Shown here: one piece after another, positions 21,901-32,502 of the stretch
How positions within the stretch are numbered: the stretch's first letter is position 1
How the letters are laid out: each line of letters begins with the position of its first letter
Source: Enoplolaimus lenunculus
Lineage: Eukaryota > Nematoda > Enoplea > Enoplida > Thoracostomopsidae
NCBI GenBank assembly: GCA_030248215.1
Contig: JASANG010001739.1
Coordinates: forward strand, 186,001 to 250,000
Length of the DNA stretch: 64,000 nucleotides
Direction of reading: 5' to 3'
The notes under the pieces: model-generated
What the model was told of the DNA's origin: nothing
The model's input: the letters and a program-made list of their open reading frames with translations, nothing else
Database searches by the model: none
Program-made: the position numbers and the translations under genes

Positions 21901-24505
21901 CGTTTTATTCTATACGTTTATGTGCACACATAAAATTCTCCGAAAAGTAATACTAGTACTAGTCACAGTTGTTATACCCAATGAGTAGTTACTACATAGT
22001 TCATGGCCATGTCAAAATTTAGAAAATGCAGTGAAAACACATCAAATTTGTCAGGCTATAGCCAAATGCGTCTTGCGTTGAAATCATTGTTAACAAAATC
22101 AGAGCAATCGACTGAATTCTTGTTTAATGTTTATCCCGAAATCTACAGCAAAGAACAGAACCAAATATGTGAGCAAAAAGGGAAAACGAAATACAACTAC
22201 TTGGATTGCTCGTTTCAATAAAAACTAAAGCATACTGGGTTTCGAACTTCGAAACAAGTATATTTAACCAGTTTTAATGCTTTCCCACCTAGTCAGAAAC
22301 GTGTACTCAGGATATTTTTATGAGTGATTTCAGCATCAAGCTTTTATCAATCTTACAAAATCACTTAATTTAATAAATAGTCAATTTAACAACTTATTAT
22401 AAAAATTATGAATAATTTCCACAAAGCAATCAAAAATTTCTGTCCCCATGTCTTCCGAAGCTGGAACAGGAGTCGAATACTAGCTTTAATTCCATTGGAA
22501 CGCTTCCGACTACCCAATCGAAACCAGTACGTATATACAATCTTGATTTAAAAACTGAAACTTTCTATATGACATCATAAATCATGACCATATTCTCAAA
22601 TGTCGTCAGTGTACCAGAATGATAATAGGCGATGTAAATTTCAAACCTGTCAGAGGCCTTCAAAATTTACCACATTTTTCGCATTTGATCTGTCCTACTC
22701 TCGAGCTGAACTTGAGACCCGCTGTTGCCACAGTTCGCCTGTTTGAAAACTATTTAGATGCTACATATACTTAACAATACGGCTCACGGCCTCTTGACCT
22801 CAACACGTATTGTCAAATGTGTACAGGACCTATTAGCCATTTAATAATGGTCTGCGTAGTTGTAATGAACCAAAGAACCCCGAGGTTCGAAATTCAGCAC
22901 ATTTTTTGTATTTGACTCGTTCTACTTCTGTGTCAGTATATATTGTGTATCACAATTGTAGGAACTCGTTCGTTTGAAAACTTCATGCTAACCTGGTGAT
23001 AGGTGGTACACACATTTGAGAGTACAGGCTCTTACCTTGCCCAAAAATTCACCAATCGAATAGCTAGCACCAGTTTGGCGATTGCGAACGACACATGGCA
23101 ACATTGGTGGCACTTGTTGATGTTCGTCGCGTTTAGCGGACCGTGTGTAATGATGATTTGTCTGCTGCTGTTGTTCATGATGATGACGGCTTCTGCTACT
23201 AGCACCAGTAGCTGTCTGAAGCGCAACTGCGTTATGCGCGCGATCGCTTGACTTTCGAGTACTGTCAGAAGCATAAGGCTCCGCGGTGACGGTGTGAGTA
23301 GCAGCTCCGTTAACAGATGGCGCCGTTTTCAAGGACGCACCGTGTGATTTGCGGTTGCCGAGCAAGGCATCACGTTCATGCGGGTCAGACGAAATAATAT
23401 GGCCATCATTTTCGACTAATTTAGGACTGTTGTTTCCGTAGTGTCCAGCTGTGGCGACATTGTGTTTCGAAGTCCCTGACTGTAAATTTCGTTTTGCTGA
23501 TATTGCTTTTCTAGAACAACCAAAACACAAACAATAAACATATACCTCTGAAATAAACAAGAGTTCTAGAATTATAGTCCACGTTTGGTATACCAGTATC
23601 AAAGTACTTTGCGAAGTGTCAAACACTGCCTAATAATATCAGTTAAACTTGTTTTAGCACATACAATCGTCCATGTATGTATCCTTAACGCTAAAGCATT
23701 CGCCGGATCTCTATCCAGTTTTCAAATTTTATTACCAAAGTTATCCTACAGTTCTCCATTTCGGCATTTGCCCAACCTACTGAACCTTTATCTACAAATC
23801 CACAGTCACACTTGGTTAATCACCCAGCTCAAACGTCAATTTTCACCTAAACTTTCCAAATCGTGACCGAGATTCAAGCTCTTTTTCCAACGGACGGCCA
23901 TCACCGCCCATTCCTATGTGAGGAATTTCGCCTCCCGCGGTTTGAATCATTCCTACACGGGGAGTCGATGTTGACATAACTCGGGTCTGCGACTTTGGCC
24001 GAAAAGCAATATCAAACAGCGCATCTTTAAGAGCTGTCAACGATCGATACTGTATTCGTTCAGATTTGTCACACCACCAATTACTTGCTGGTTGCTTCGT
24101 CGGACCACTATAACCATTGGTCACTGCTCCACAGTGAGCCGCAATATTACTGTCAAACTGCCGTACATCAATAAATTGCGTTGTAAATTGTGGTGGCGAC
24201 ATAGCTAACCCAGAATCGTCGTTCGAATAGTTATCAAGAGCACACGCCGACTGTGTATTATACACAGTACCAGCATGCTTGCCGGTGCACTTATATGCGT
24301 CAGGGGTTTCTGTCCTACCAAACACGGGAAAACCTCGATATTGCTTATCAAAATAAACACAATCAGAATATAAGCAGTGTTCGCTGGCTGACTTGTAGCG
24401 TTTCATACTTTCATCATCAGCTGAGTATTTGGCGTTTGTGATTACCGTCGACGCAGGTCGATTAAATATTTTTCGCCGTCGGAATGGCTCTATGAATAAT
24501 GGCAT
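9569..24505 (-). CDS. Polo-like kinase, PLK2/PLK3 type, whole gene span
   Basis: Ser/Thr kinase with two C-terminal polo boxes, expected to act at centrosomes or in stress and cell-cycle signalling. I traced 16 exons with matching phases, about 1,410-1,430 residues; PLK1-3 are about 600-700. Order: disordered N terminus (residues 1-365), kinase (about 366-650), long Asn/Ser/Gln-rich linker, polo box 1 (RWVDYTNRYGFG), an inserted low-complexity stretch, polo box 2 (TVQVNFVDHVKL). Kinase landmarks seen: glycine loop FLGKGAFAWC across an intron, Lys in FAGKII, helix-C Glu in MREINIH, ILHRDLKLGN, LADFGLA, CGTPNYVSPE. The PLK pincer residues survive (Trp in RWVDY, His and Lys in DHVK). PLK2-like signatures are MIRMPDRR (PLK2 MSLLPDKK) and SDGTVQVNF. 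Oddities: Val replaces the activation-loop Thr, and subdomain IX reads ESW instead of DVW. The ATG at 24505 opens the first long exon; an upstream noncoding exon is possible. Confidence 0.9.
9985..10038. repeat. Compound tetranucleotide microsatellite
   Basis: GAAC, GAAT, CGAT and CTCA repeats follow one another. It lies just inside the last PLK intron, 20 bp from the final 3' splice site on the minus strand. Confidence 0.85.
10445..10855 (-). CDS. PLK exon 15: inter-polo-box insertion and start of polo box 2
   Basis: 137 codons, phase 0 at both ends. The first 105 or so are Ser/Thr/Asn-rich with no PLK counterpart. The end, VPYIANRVSSDAGTVLVLSD then GTVQ, is the start of polo box 2 (PLK2 LMMLFNDGTFQ). 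The inter-box linker is therefore several times the usual length. Confidence 0.88.
11160..11705 (+). mobile_element. LINE fragment: RNase H domain and C-terminal zinc knuckle
   Basis: Plus-strand pieces read IIIQWVP and HSGIEGNERTDLPANAA (RNase H), TTGHSPFLGNYLHRIEEI, then AEHFLCLCPAFHQL and PELRTRRILQSIKKHDN. These are the typical last segments of Jockey/I/R1-type non-LTR elements. The frame is interrupted. It sits in a PLK intron, antisense to the kinase. Confidence 0.75.
11826..11937 (-). CDS. PLK exon 14: polo box 1, second half
   Basis: Acceptor GTTGTTTTAG, phase 2. Reads ILNSMDSTRGIPIDDLG and ends FNQFVEFMEHNLSS, matching the LLKYFRNYMSEHL helix of PLK1. Donor TCG|GTATGT, phase 0. Confidence 0.85.
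12246..12399 (-). CDS. PLK exon 13: polo box 1, first half
   Basis: Reads RYVVRWVDYTNRYGFGCQYS and ends TYMIRMPDRR. Very close to PLK2 (KWVDYSNKYGFGYQLSD, HMSLLPDKK). The Trp matching PLK1 Trp414 is present. Donor CG|GTTAGT, phase 2. Confidence 0.93.
12768..13037 (-). CDS. PLK exon 12: Ser/Arg-rich linker
   Basis: Reads DPPMLICGSSGATSSRSGGS and ends NVYNVLSSALLTPLR at donor G|GTAAGT, phase 1. The last part lines up with the PLK2 segment before polo box 1 (VARVLRGCLENMP). An alternative acceptor at 13074 would add 12 residues but needs a phase-0 donor upstream. Confidence 0.72.
13196..13505. repeat. Two-copy tandem duplication, about 225 bp apart
   Basis: Both copies contain GGGATTCGATATGCCA, ACATGCTTC and GTTGCCT. 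Noncoding, inside a PLK intron. Confidence 0.7.
14378..15130 (-). CDS. PLK exon 11: long Asn/Ser/Gln-rich linker
   Basis: About 250 codons open from acceptor TGCTTTTCAG. Asn-rich and low in hydrophobics, with one helical-looking piece (LLGLPKIVEQLMKRYQ). The 3' end is uncertain: donors at 14378 (C|GTTATG) and 14438 (G|GTAGTG) both give phase 1, as the next exon needs. No known domain. Confidence 0.7.
15267..15374 (-). CDS. PLK exon 10: linker
   Basis: Acceptor ATTTAACAG, donor CGCA|GTAAGC, phase 1 at both ends; reads VWMRSNSDCVASSGF and on to GFGHDCGR. A longer version to 15208 stays open (KREQLKRDCDRLRQESANK) but leaves phase 0, which would not fit the next exon. Confidence 0.55.
15503..15573 (-). 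CDS. PLK exon 9: linker
   Basis: Reads RFEENSKTGANEKSSEHKDK then KRK, a lysine-rich linker. Acceptor TTTTGCAG, donor C|GTAAGT. Phase 2 in, 1 out. Confidence 0.7.
15698..15747 (-). CDS. PLK exon 8 (tentative): basic stretch after kinase
   Basis: A 50-nt open piece after acceptor TTGTTTCAG, reading RPHEFRSKKHLFVRFL. It is the only nearby piece whose phases (0 in, 2 out) join exon 7 to exon 9. The donor GTCGAA is weak, so this is an inference from phase. Confidence 0.35.
16946..17213 (-). CDS. PLK exon 7: kinase C lobe
   Basis: Reads YAMLNGRPPFETDSMSLTYD and ends LSPDLCFISPRELKRNA. Matches YTLLVGKPPFET and the ARPT(I/A)xELL segment of PLKs (here QRPTAREALLHPF). Donor GCG|GTAAGA, phase 0. Confidence 0.92.
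17770..17953 (-). CDS. PLK exon 6: DFG to subdomain IX
   Basis: Reads NISDNMQVKLADFGLADRM, then VRPVICGTPNYVSPEVL and SVASESWAIGCIL. The DFG and CGTPNY motifs are intact. The residue matching PLK1 Thr210 / PLK2 Thr239 is Val (codon at 17862-17864), and the invariant subdomain IX Asp is Glu (17793-17795). Confidence 0.93.
18538..18688 (-). CDS. PLK exon 5: catalytic loop
   Basis: Reads SLSDVCAKRKTLTEPEARYY and on to ILHRDLKLGNMLL. Carries the LTEPEARYYLR signature of PLKs and an intact HRD motif. Donor A|GTTAGT, phase 1. Confidence 0.93.
19276..19392 (-). CDS. PLK exon 4: helix C to hinge
   Basis: Reads VMREINIHKELCHKHIVQMH and on to CYIVLELCSAT. Close to PLK2 (EIELHRILHHKHVVQ, ILLEYCS). Carries the helix-C Glu and the hinge. 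Phase 0 both ends. Confidence 0.93.
19950..20057 (-). CDS. PLK exon 3: glycine loop and catalytic lysine
   Basis: Reads GAFAWCYKLIDRKTGEEF then AGKIIKRQLLCVPGDHEK. It completes the loop and gives the AGK lysine. PLKs typically have GGFAKC here. Phase 0 at both ends, 36 codons. Confidence 0.92.
20145..20518. mobile_element. hAT-type MITE, GGAACCGG word family
   Basis: Ends are CAGGGTACAACCGGAATT and its complement AATTCCGGTTGCACCCTG. Perfect 8-bp target duplication GTACGTAT on both sides (20137-20144, 20519-20526). Many GGAACC/AATTCC words near both ends; a filler with no transposase in the middle. It lies in PLK intron 2, 88 bp beyond exon 3 (20057). Confidence 0.93.
22655..22990. repeat. 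Dispersed repeat, two copies here and one at 24940-25050
   Basis: Copies around 22660-22760, 22880-22990 and 24940-25050 share a TTTACCACATTTTT-like start, GCATTTGA(T/C)(T/C)(T/C)GT, a run CTAC(T/G)(C/T)T and a GTTCGCC..TTGAAAACT end. Unknown family, well diverged. Confidence 0.5.
23036..23510 (-). CDS. PLK exon 2: N-terminal tail and start of kinase domain
   Basis: Acceptor TTGTTCTAG, phase 2. A Ser/His/Gln-rich tail (HHHEQQQQTNHH) leads into NRQTGASYSIGEFLGK, the first strand and half of the glycine loop of a PLK kinase. Donor AAG|GTAAGA, phase 0; the rest of the loop is on exon 3 after a 3-kb intron. Confidence 0.88.
23847..24505 (-). CDS. PLK exon 1: disordered N terminus
   Basis: Opens with MPLFIEPFRRRK and stays open for 219 codons of Ser/Thr/Gly-rich sequence with no recognised domain. 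It ends RSRFGKF at donor AG|GTGAAA, phase 2, which fits exon 2. The start is the first ATG of the open frame; a further upstream start cannot be excluded. Confidence 0.7.
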
Positions 24506-27400
24506 TGTTAGCGCGGATACGACGCAAGATGTGTACGAAAAGTTTTATTCAAAACTCAGCACCAGATTAGCTGAACAATTAATTATTATGACAAGTTAAT
24601 GAATCAACCAGTTTGCCAGAGTGCATCAAAACAATTTGAACAACTAACTAATAATGCAACACGAGAATAGTATTTCATTGTAACTAAAATTAAGCAATCA
24701 TTAAATCAAACAAGCAAGTGTATAATTGTATATGCAGCGACGCCACTCGATCAATAATATATACAATGGTAAACGATGAAACAGTATGAGTAAAATTTGC
24801 TAACAATTCATTGTAACTGTCTGAGCAGCTGACTCACAAGCACGTAAATAACTCATTCCCATATCCTCCGTTCGTATTCTCAAACCTGTATAGCATAGCA
24901 CCTATCACCAATAGGTGATTGGTCTTGTAACTTCAACCAGTGAATGCAAGATTCTAAATTTTACAAATTTTTTTGCATTTGATTTGTTTTACGTTTGTGT
25001 TTTGAGATCCGCGCGATCGTTCGCCAGCTTGGAAACCTATCGCCAACTAAACCGCGTATAACTACTAATCGCACAACACGATAGCTTCATTTTGTATATA
25101 GATAACGTAAACAAAATTTTGTATTTTGAATTCGGTTATCACCGACAAAAACTAAATACGCCACTTCACATTAGCAGCACACGATACCTACATAGTAAAC
25201 CGAGTGAACCAATTTAGAACAACTTCATTTTAGTTCACAAAAAAACCTTTTGGGCCCAATCTCAATTACAGAAACCTACTTAACTAGCTGGCACTAGCAC
25301 AATGCGAGCATACAGACATACGTATAGCTGCTATTTTATATATGTAACTAAACAGACCATAGATTACGTTTTATACCACTTATTGTAATGCATAATAACT
25401 ATATTCAGCTCAAACGTTACAAATAAAATCATAGCAGCTTTGAAATGAAACTGGCAACGTGTACACGTACTTGCGAATCGAAATTCATGAAGTAAACTCT
25501 AAACGGTATTTACTGGCCAAGGATATACGATTTAGTTTAACCAGAAGCGTAGAACTTAAGGAAAGATTAGTGTTTATGTCAGCAAGTTTTCGCACCTGGT
25601 GCGGTACCATGGAGAACGACGCAGAATAACAATGCCGGTGAAGCAACTACCGTGATGAAATATGTACCCGAATAAAATATGAAGAAACCACCAAACCATC
25701 ATCAATAAAGAACGGACTATTTTGAATATTTTTAGCATATTACGGTATGTAAAAATCTTTCGTAATAGTTTCGCTGTGTAACATGGATTTTTATACAATC
25801 TTTTGACGAGATATATACCAATGGTTCGTTTTTGAGAGCGCAACAATTCAGTTAACAACGACGCAGGGCATGGTCCAACCGGAATTTCCGTTCCGGCATT
25901 TCTTCACCTTCCTGTTCTTATAAATTTTCACCGGAATTAAAAATTCCGATATTAAATTTTGGTCGCTGGAAATTAAGATATTTTATTAAAAAATGACGAA
26001 ACATTAAATTTACGTTTGGGCTTAGGCTTAGTTCGTACACGGTCGGGCCGCGAGTTGTCGCAGATTCGGCATATATAAGCCAACAGTGTCAAGTTAAAGA
26101 ACGTAGCGTTATAGCTACGAAACAGGGCACAAACGGAATTTTGAGTCTGATTCGAATTCCGATTCAAATCATGTTCCGGTTCGATTCCACTGCAGATATG
26201 ATCGAAATCGTAATTTTTCATCGTCTATTGCCTGTATATATTATTTGCAATTATCGGCAAAATTTGCCTGCAGCAGCCGGTTAAAACGATGTTTAGCGGG
26301 CATTTCACATGGAATGGAAATTGTCACACAAAAACGCATAACATGTGCATGGGAAGTCACAGAATACTACAGGGCATACCAATTACATAATGACAATATG
26401 TTAAAAGTATAGGCTCAGGAATTTTCTTGTTCCGATTCCGGTATAATTTCAGTTTTGTTTTGTTGTGCAGCCTGGTATGAAATCAATTGAACTCAGTGTT
26501 ATCTGCAATGCACAAATTGAGCCGTGAAACGCAAACGTATCTGCAAAGTGCAATACACAACCTATCAGTAGTATTACAGCTATTAAAACGTACATTTTCA
26601 AAACCAATTTAACGTGTTTATATGCGTAGCGCACATAATATAAGACGAGATAAAGTTTTAACAACACGGCCTTTTTTAGAAAATCAATTACGTACTAAAT
26701 AGAGCAATGTTGGAAACAAATATAACAGTAACTGCGTAATCCAAGGTTTTTTGAGTACTGAAGCAAGTCATATACGCAATGGATGGGTTTAGCCTTAGTC
26801 TTAGGCTTATGCTCAGGCGTACTTTAAAAAAACGCTTACTTAAGCCTTTGTCTAAGACTATTCCTGAGCATAAGCCTTGGCCTCAATTATAAATGTGTCA
26901 GGAAGTGTCCAAGATCCGCACAATGTTCTCATCTGCAACAAACTGTGCTTATACGAATATAGTTTTCTGGGCAAACAACCTCGGCACAACTCGCGAGCAC
27001 AAGAGCCAAATACATTTTTCGCTATCTATGTTAAATTACTGAACCCTGTTGTAATTGCTATAGCCTACCAGGACCAGAACATGACATCCCGTAAACTGCA
27101 AACCAAACAAGCCACCCATTGATGTAAAAATTTAAATTCGTCACATCTCGTCCCGCGTATCGTTTTTAAATTTTAAAACTGTAAATAAAAACTATACTTT
27201 GAACTCAAGGGGAATGACAATTGGATGTAGTGGGGCTGCAAAATACATCTGCTGTCATACTCTCTACATCGCATCAGCCAACACAATTTTCCAGTGTTCC
27301 GTAACTATAGTAAGGTTTGACTGACAATGGGTGATTGAATTGTAAATATAGAATAAACTCATAGGTTATTAAAGGATATACAATATATTATATATTATAT
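24506..27400. other. Region upstream of the PLK gene
   Basis: Expected to contain the PLK promoter, but no TATA box or initiator can be assigned. Holds a copy of the dispersed repeat (24940-25050), fragments of CCGGAATT and GGAATCGG word elements (25864-25970, 26100-26215), and an inverted pair AGGCTTATGCTCAGG at 26800-26874. Confidence 0.4.
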
Positions 27401-27939
27401 ATGTATATGTTTATATATATTAAATATGTCCTGAGGCCAGGGTTTTACCTGGGGACCGGGCCCCGGTACCGAGGCCGTGGCCAGCAAAACACACTAAACT
27501 TCAACCGTTTTTATCATATCGTGTCACGCGACATTTTCTTGATACTCCCATGTTGTGAAGTTACTGCTAATGCGTTTATTGATAAAATTTGAAAGTGTTT
27601 GTGAAGCCGCTTTACCAATCTTTTTCATTCAGCGTTCGAGCAGATAGGTATATAAATCTTTTTCTGGTTTCATCCATAGTACCGTATGGCCCCGCCCCGG
27701 GACATCTCTAACATATATAAAAACGCAAGCAAGAAGAAAATATAGCTCGGTGCATAGAATAGAGTCTGTTAATTCCTTTTCAGTTCTCAAAGCTGAGTAA
27801 CCAATTGTTTCTAAGGTACAACTGGATATCCGGCTGTGGCAAAAACACCATCCAGTTCCGGTATTATAATTAACGAATAACTATGGAAAATCAGAATATA
27901 CATGACGAGTGTTATTGTTGCAGCGTAACAGAATATATC

Positions 27940-28330
27940 TCAGCATTCACTAGCGGATCCAGAGGGGCGGGGCAGAGAGGAGGGTATACGCTCCCAGTCA
28001 GAATTTTCCTTGTGATAAACTGGTAAGGTTCTAACCTTACAATTTTCCCCTACGCCCCCCGTTATAATTATTCTTGTGATAAAATGGTAAGGTCCGTATA
28101 TTACAATTTTACCCCACATAATTTTTTTTTGTGAAAAATATAATTTTTGCCCTCAGTAATTTTTTGTGATAAAAACCTTACAATTTTTCTCCTCAGAAAA
28201 TTTTTTGGTGATAAAATGATAAGGTCCCCTACCTTACAATGTTTCCCCTAAGAAAATTTTTGGTTATTAAATGATAAGGTTTCCGGCATACAATTTTTGC
28301 CATCACATTTGTCAGCCCGCCCTCCGTAAG
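27940..28330. repeat. Minisatellite of hairpin units within a hAT-like element
   Basis: Starts like a hAT end (CTAGCGGATCCAGAGG). Then at least five copies of a 45-62 bp unit with GTGATAAAATGGTAAGGT, CCTTACAATTTT and CCCC(T/C)CA. GTAAGGT and ACCTTAC in one unit pair with each other. Noncoding. Confidence 0.75.
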
Positions 28331-28468
28331 AATGTTTTGTATCCACCTCTGTCAGCGTTCTCAGCATATTTCTATTATTCCTAAGGCTAAGCTTACACTT
28401 AAGCGTAAAAAAGGGTCTATAACTAAGTCTAAGCCTAAGCAAAAATAGGTAATAGCTTTAATCCGAGC

Positions 28469-28765
28469 CAGGGATGTGCGGAGACGGCCATGAAGTCTCG
28501 GTCTCGGTCACCATTTGGTCATCACCGAAAAAATAAAATTTTCAAAAGAAATTATTTCTAATGCTTTTTCGCAGTTTTTTGTTTTTCATAGTTTTGTGTT
28601 TTCAGAATATCTGCTGGTATATAATTATTGCGTAACTATGAAAATTCACAGACTCATAGCGAAATTTTATTAAACAGGCATAATTTGCTTCAACAATATT
28701 GCAAAAAACCGAGACCTGCCAAATACCACGACATGCCGAGACTGAGACTGATACACCCATCCCTG
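28469..28765. mobile_element. hAT-type MITE, GTCTCGG word family
   Basis: Begins CAGGGATGTGCGG and ends CACCCATCCCTG. Flanks ATCCGAGC and ATCATAGC agree at 6 of 8 bases, an old 8-bp target duplication. GTCTCGG words near both ends. Shares its interior with the copy at 53982-54369 in the opposite orientation. Confidence 0.88.
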
Positions 28766-28773
28766 ATCATAGC

Positions 28774-31700
28774 CACCTCTGTTTAATAGTAATTACGGAA
28801 AATTGCATGCCTTAAAAGGAACATGGGCCAAACTAATACTGCAACTGAACGCAATGCTACAAAACCATAGAATAGTATAGGTAATAGTGTCGTTGTTAAA
28901 GTGTTAAAAAATGCATCGGTGTGAGATGTTAAACTTTGTCACGTAAGCACATTGGGTACCTTAAGCCACGGGAGGAATAATTGTAAGCTACGTTCTGATA
29001 TTTGAACACATTCTAGTATAAGATGTGAATTCATTATCCAGCTACGGCTCCGTCAGTTTTTGGTATCCGGTCACAGCCTGGCATGTGGGGCGGTCAGGCT
29101 TTAATATATAGATAAGAACTTCAAGAAGCTCAATTAATCTAAGACCCTTGTATAATATAAACAAAATTATAACGTATTATACCAAGAAGTACGAAATTAG
29201 CCTGATAAATTTTAACTTTTTGTTGAAATTTGAATTTAAATATCCGGCTCCGATATTTTTGGTGTTCAATTGTGGTTAAATCATAGCTAACCCAGACCCG
29301 ATTATACTTAAGATACTACTACAATCCGCGGGTATGGACCAAACACCTAAAATGGTACGTAGATTCTTTTAAAACATACAAAACGCAACGTTCTTTGTCC
29401 TCATACAGTAACAAACAAAAATTTAACGAAATATAAATGTGATGAATTCACAGCTGATCGAAACACAACGGTATCATATAAAGAAACTCGAAAATGCACG
29501 AACATGTAAAGTGGTGTACGTACTCCATTTTGCAGAACTTCACTTTTAGCAGACAAGGGCGATTGTGGCTAACAGCGCGCAGACTAGTTTACGCAAAGCA
29601 TTTACGTACACTATTAGAACTCCGTAAAAGTGTTGCACAATGAAATTGACTGAAATAAAATGAATATACAAAATCGAATTTTGAGTGCAATACACCAGCT
29701 ATTGAAATCTACATGGCGTATTAAGTAAAAAGAAAAATTTATACTCCCACATTAGAAATATTTATCTAACACTGGAGAGAGAATGAGTCGCAAATTTCTG
29801 TCTGTATAAAAGGCCTCTAGCGAATTCCACACCAAATGCACAACTTTGTTAGATGCTATAGAGCAAGGTACTAGTGTATAAGAACGCTATACATCCCAAG
29901 TTAAAAAGAAACCAACAAATATGTAAGTCATTGCTTCGCTAACCAACATATTCGATTTTCCAAGCGTTTATCACATTCATTCAATCATTTTTGTTGTAAA
30001 AAAACGTTTCAACCGAACCTCATCACAAACTTTACACAGGTTACTACCGATTTCGACAGACCTAAATTTTTTCTTCATCAAATAAGAACTCAAACTGTTG
30101 CAGTATAAAACTGGGGAAGCTGAAGACATATGAAACCAAGGCCACAGAAAAATTCGAGCAAAACTATATTGCATTTGTTACAATTTAAAATGCGAACTCA
30201 CAAATGAAACATACACATTTAATATTGTATTCGCTTTAACAAAACATCACTCAAACTTTAAACTCAACAAACAACGACTTGAGTCAACATTCTCGGTTGT
30301 GTTGTTTTGTGTATTTCAAATAAAAAAATTTAATTCCATTCATAGATGTGTGGTGTATTGCATGTAATGTAATATGTACGTACGGTTAAATTAGAAACAT
30401 ACTTACGTACTTTACTGTGCGTATTTTACTTATGTACGTAATAAAACAACAAAGCAGCTCACGTAAAATGTTGTATGACTAACCAGTTCAATATTCAATA
30501 AAAAACACTCGCGATATTACTAATTATCCTTGCTTGTTGTTCATTCACTGCCATTTTACATCGAAAACAGGGATGCGAGTTTTAGTTTTAGTCTCGGGCT
30601 TACTGACGTTGTCTCGATCTCGCCAAATCCCGGTTTTCACTTTTCAGCGAGCAACCAGAAATTGATTTTGCCAGAATCAGATTTGAAATCAAAAACCAAA
30701 ATATCGAAAGGAAAGCGGAATTAGATCTTATGAACTTTGCTCACAAACGTAACGTTGCAATATCACCGGTGCCGAACCGATACCAGAATTTTACTAACTC
30801 GGATCTTAAAAATAGAGCATATCCCGTAGGCCAATCTGCTATTCAGGCCAATGACCAATTGTCCAAGGCCAATCTGCAATTTTATGTAATAGCAGTTTGG
30901 CTCAGGCTAAACTACTATTGAACTTATGAACCCATCAGATGTCATTATTTGGAAAGACGCAATATCATTAACCAATCCGCCTTGGTCTTACATCATTGTT
31001 GTTTTGCTACATCTCGAAGTCACAATTTGGCCTAGGCCAAACGTTGCTTTGCTACAAGAGATTGCTCTACGAGCACTAAACAAACAAAAGGCAACCTAGT
31101 TGCAACAGAATATCGCCTACGCTAGTATATAAGCAGTAATTCTTTACATAAATGCCATATACACGATGCTATAGACAGTACTGTGCGTTACGCACATTAC
31201 AGTGCTTACTAAGGTTATATACCGGAGCGGTAACCAAGATTTTATTGCAGGAGGATACAACTCTTGTGGAAATGTTTGCTGCACGAGAGCGATAAAAATT
31301 GTAAACTTACAAAAGTGCTTTTTTTCTCGTTTTTACACAAACTTCGTTGGGAATATAGGTATCCCTCCTATTATTCCTCCTTTGCATACGCCCTTGTATA
31401 CAATGTGCATAAGTTATTCACACACGCTATCACTACTACCACATAATACACACACATATAATCACAATCTAAACTGAAAGTGGGCAAGCGTGTTGTGTGT
31501 TTTGTAATTTTTTGCTGTGCAAATAATATGACTCATTCATTAATCGCTGAATTAGCCGTCATTTCTTGACATCTTAAACTTTGCAAGACAAGCGATTAAA
31601 GAATTTGTCGAACGATCGAGACAAACTTACCTAAGCCGGTTCGAGCTTCTGTTTCGAGTGATTGGGTCTACGACGCTATCGACACATGTTCCACCGTATG

Positions 31701-32020
31701 CATTAATATTTTTCATCGCGCGCAAAGAATTCGATTAAACAACCTGTTTTCAGTACATCACCCATCGACTCATCGCCTCCCAACAACACTCTAATCCGTA
31801 CTTTATTTACGTGCTTCGTATTACTCTAATCGCTTCATTAGCACTAAACATATTTAATAGTGTACATACTGCATAGGGCGCAAACTGGAACCAGATACCA
31901 CAATTTGTTTGTTTTTAATATCAAATCATTTTACTTTATTTGGAAGAACATTCTTGAGCGACAATTATTGGACTCACTATCACTACACTACAATTGCAAT
32001 GCATAAGGCACACCAGGATT
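28774..32020. other. Intergenic stretch with no supported gene
   Basis: I see only short frames. A possible CAGGGATGCGAG element end is at 30570, with TCTCG words after it. Otherwise featureless AT-rich sequence. Confidence 0.4.
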
Positions 32021-32032
32021 ATGTAGTGTAGC

Positions 32033-32400
32033 AAATGGCGGATCCACGAGGGGCCCACCCCGGCCGTGCCCCCCCCCAACAGCATCTCGACAAAAATTAT
32101 ACAGTGCCAATTGCTGTTCTTCGTTGTTTGTTTCTCTGTTTTATACACAATAGTATAAGCATTTGGCCCTGGAGTCATTTATGCGCTACAATTAGGGATA
32201 ATAGAAATTTATGGACTCTAACAAGGGTTTAAGGACTCTGCCCGCTTACGGACTCTTATTAGGGATACGGACTCTTATTAATTGGGACTCAAAATGGGGA
32301 CCCCCTCTTATTTGGATCACTACAGTATGGGTCAAAAATAAGTTTATTACGTGTGAAATTTTGCCCCCCCCCACATTTTGAGATCCTGGATCCGCCACTG
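32033..32400. mobile_element. hAT-type MITE, GGACTCT word family
   Basis: Inverted ends around TGGCGGATCCA / TGGATCCGCCACTG. 8-bp target duplication AGTGTAGC / AGTGTGGC (7 of 8). Five GGACTCT-type words at 32213-32290. The CAGTGGCGGATCCAGG end is well known from hAT MITEs of many animals. Confidence 0.88.
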
Positions 32401-32502
32401 AGTGTGGCGTAACTGTACTGTAGCTTATATACGTAACCATTTAGAGTGCCAAAATCATGAAACAGTTAACGCAGTACTTGGAAACGTATAATAATTACGG
32501 AG

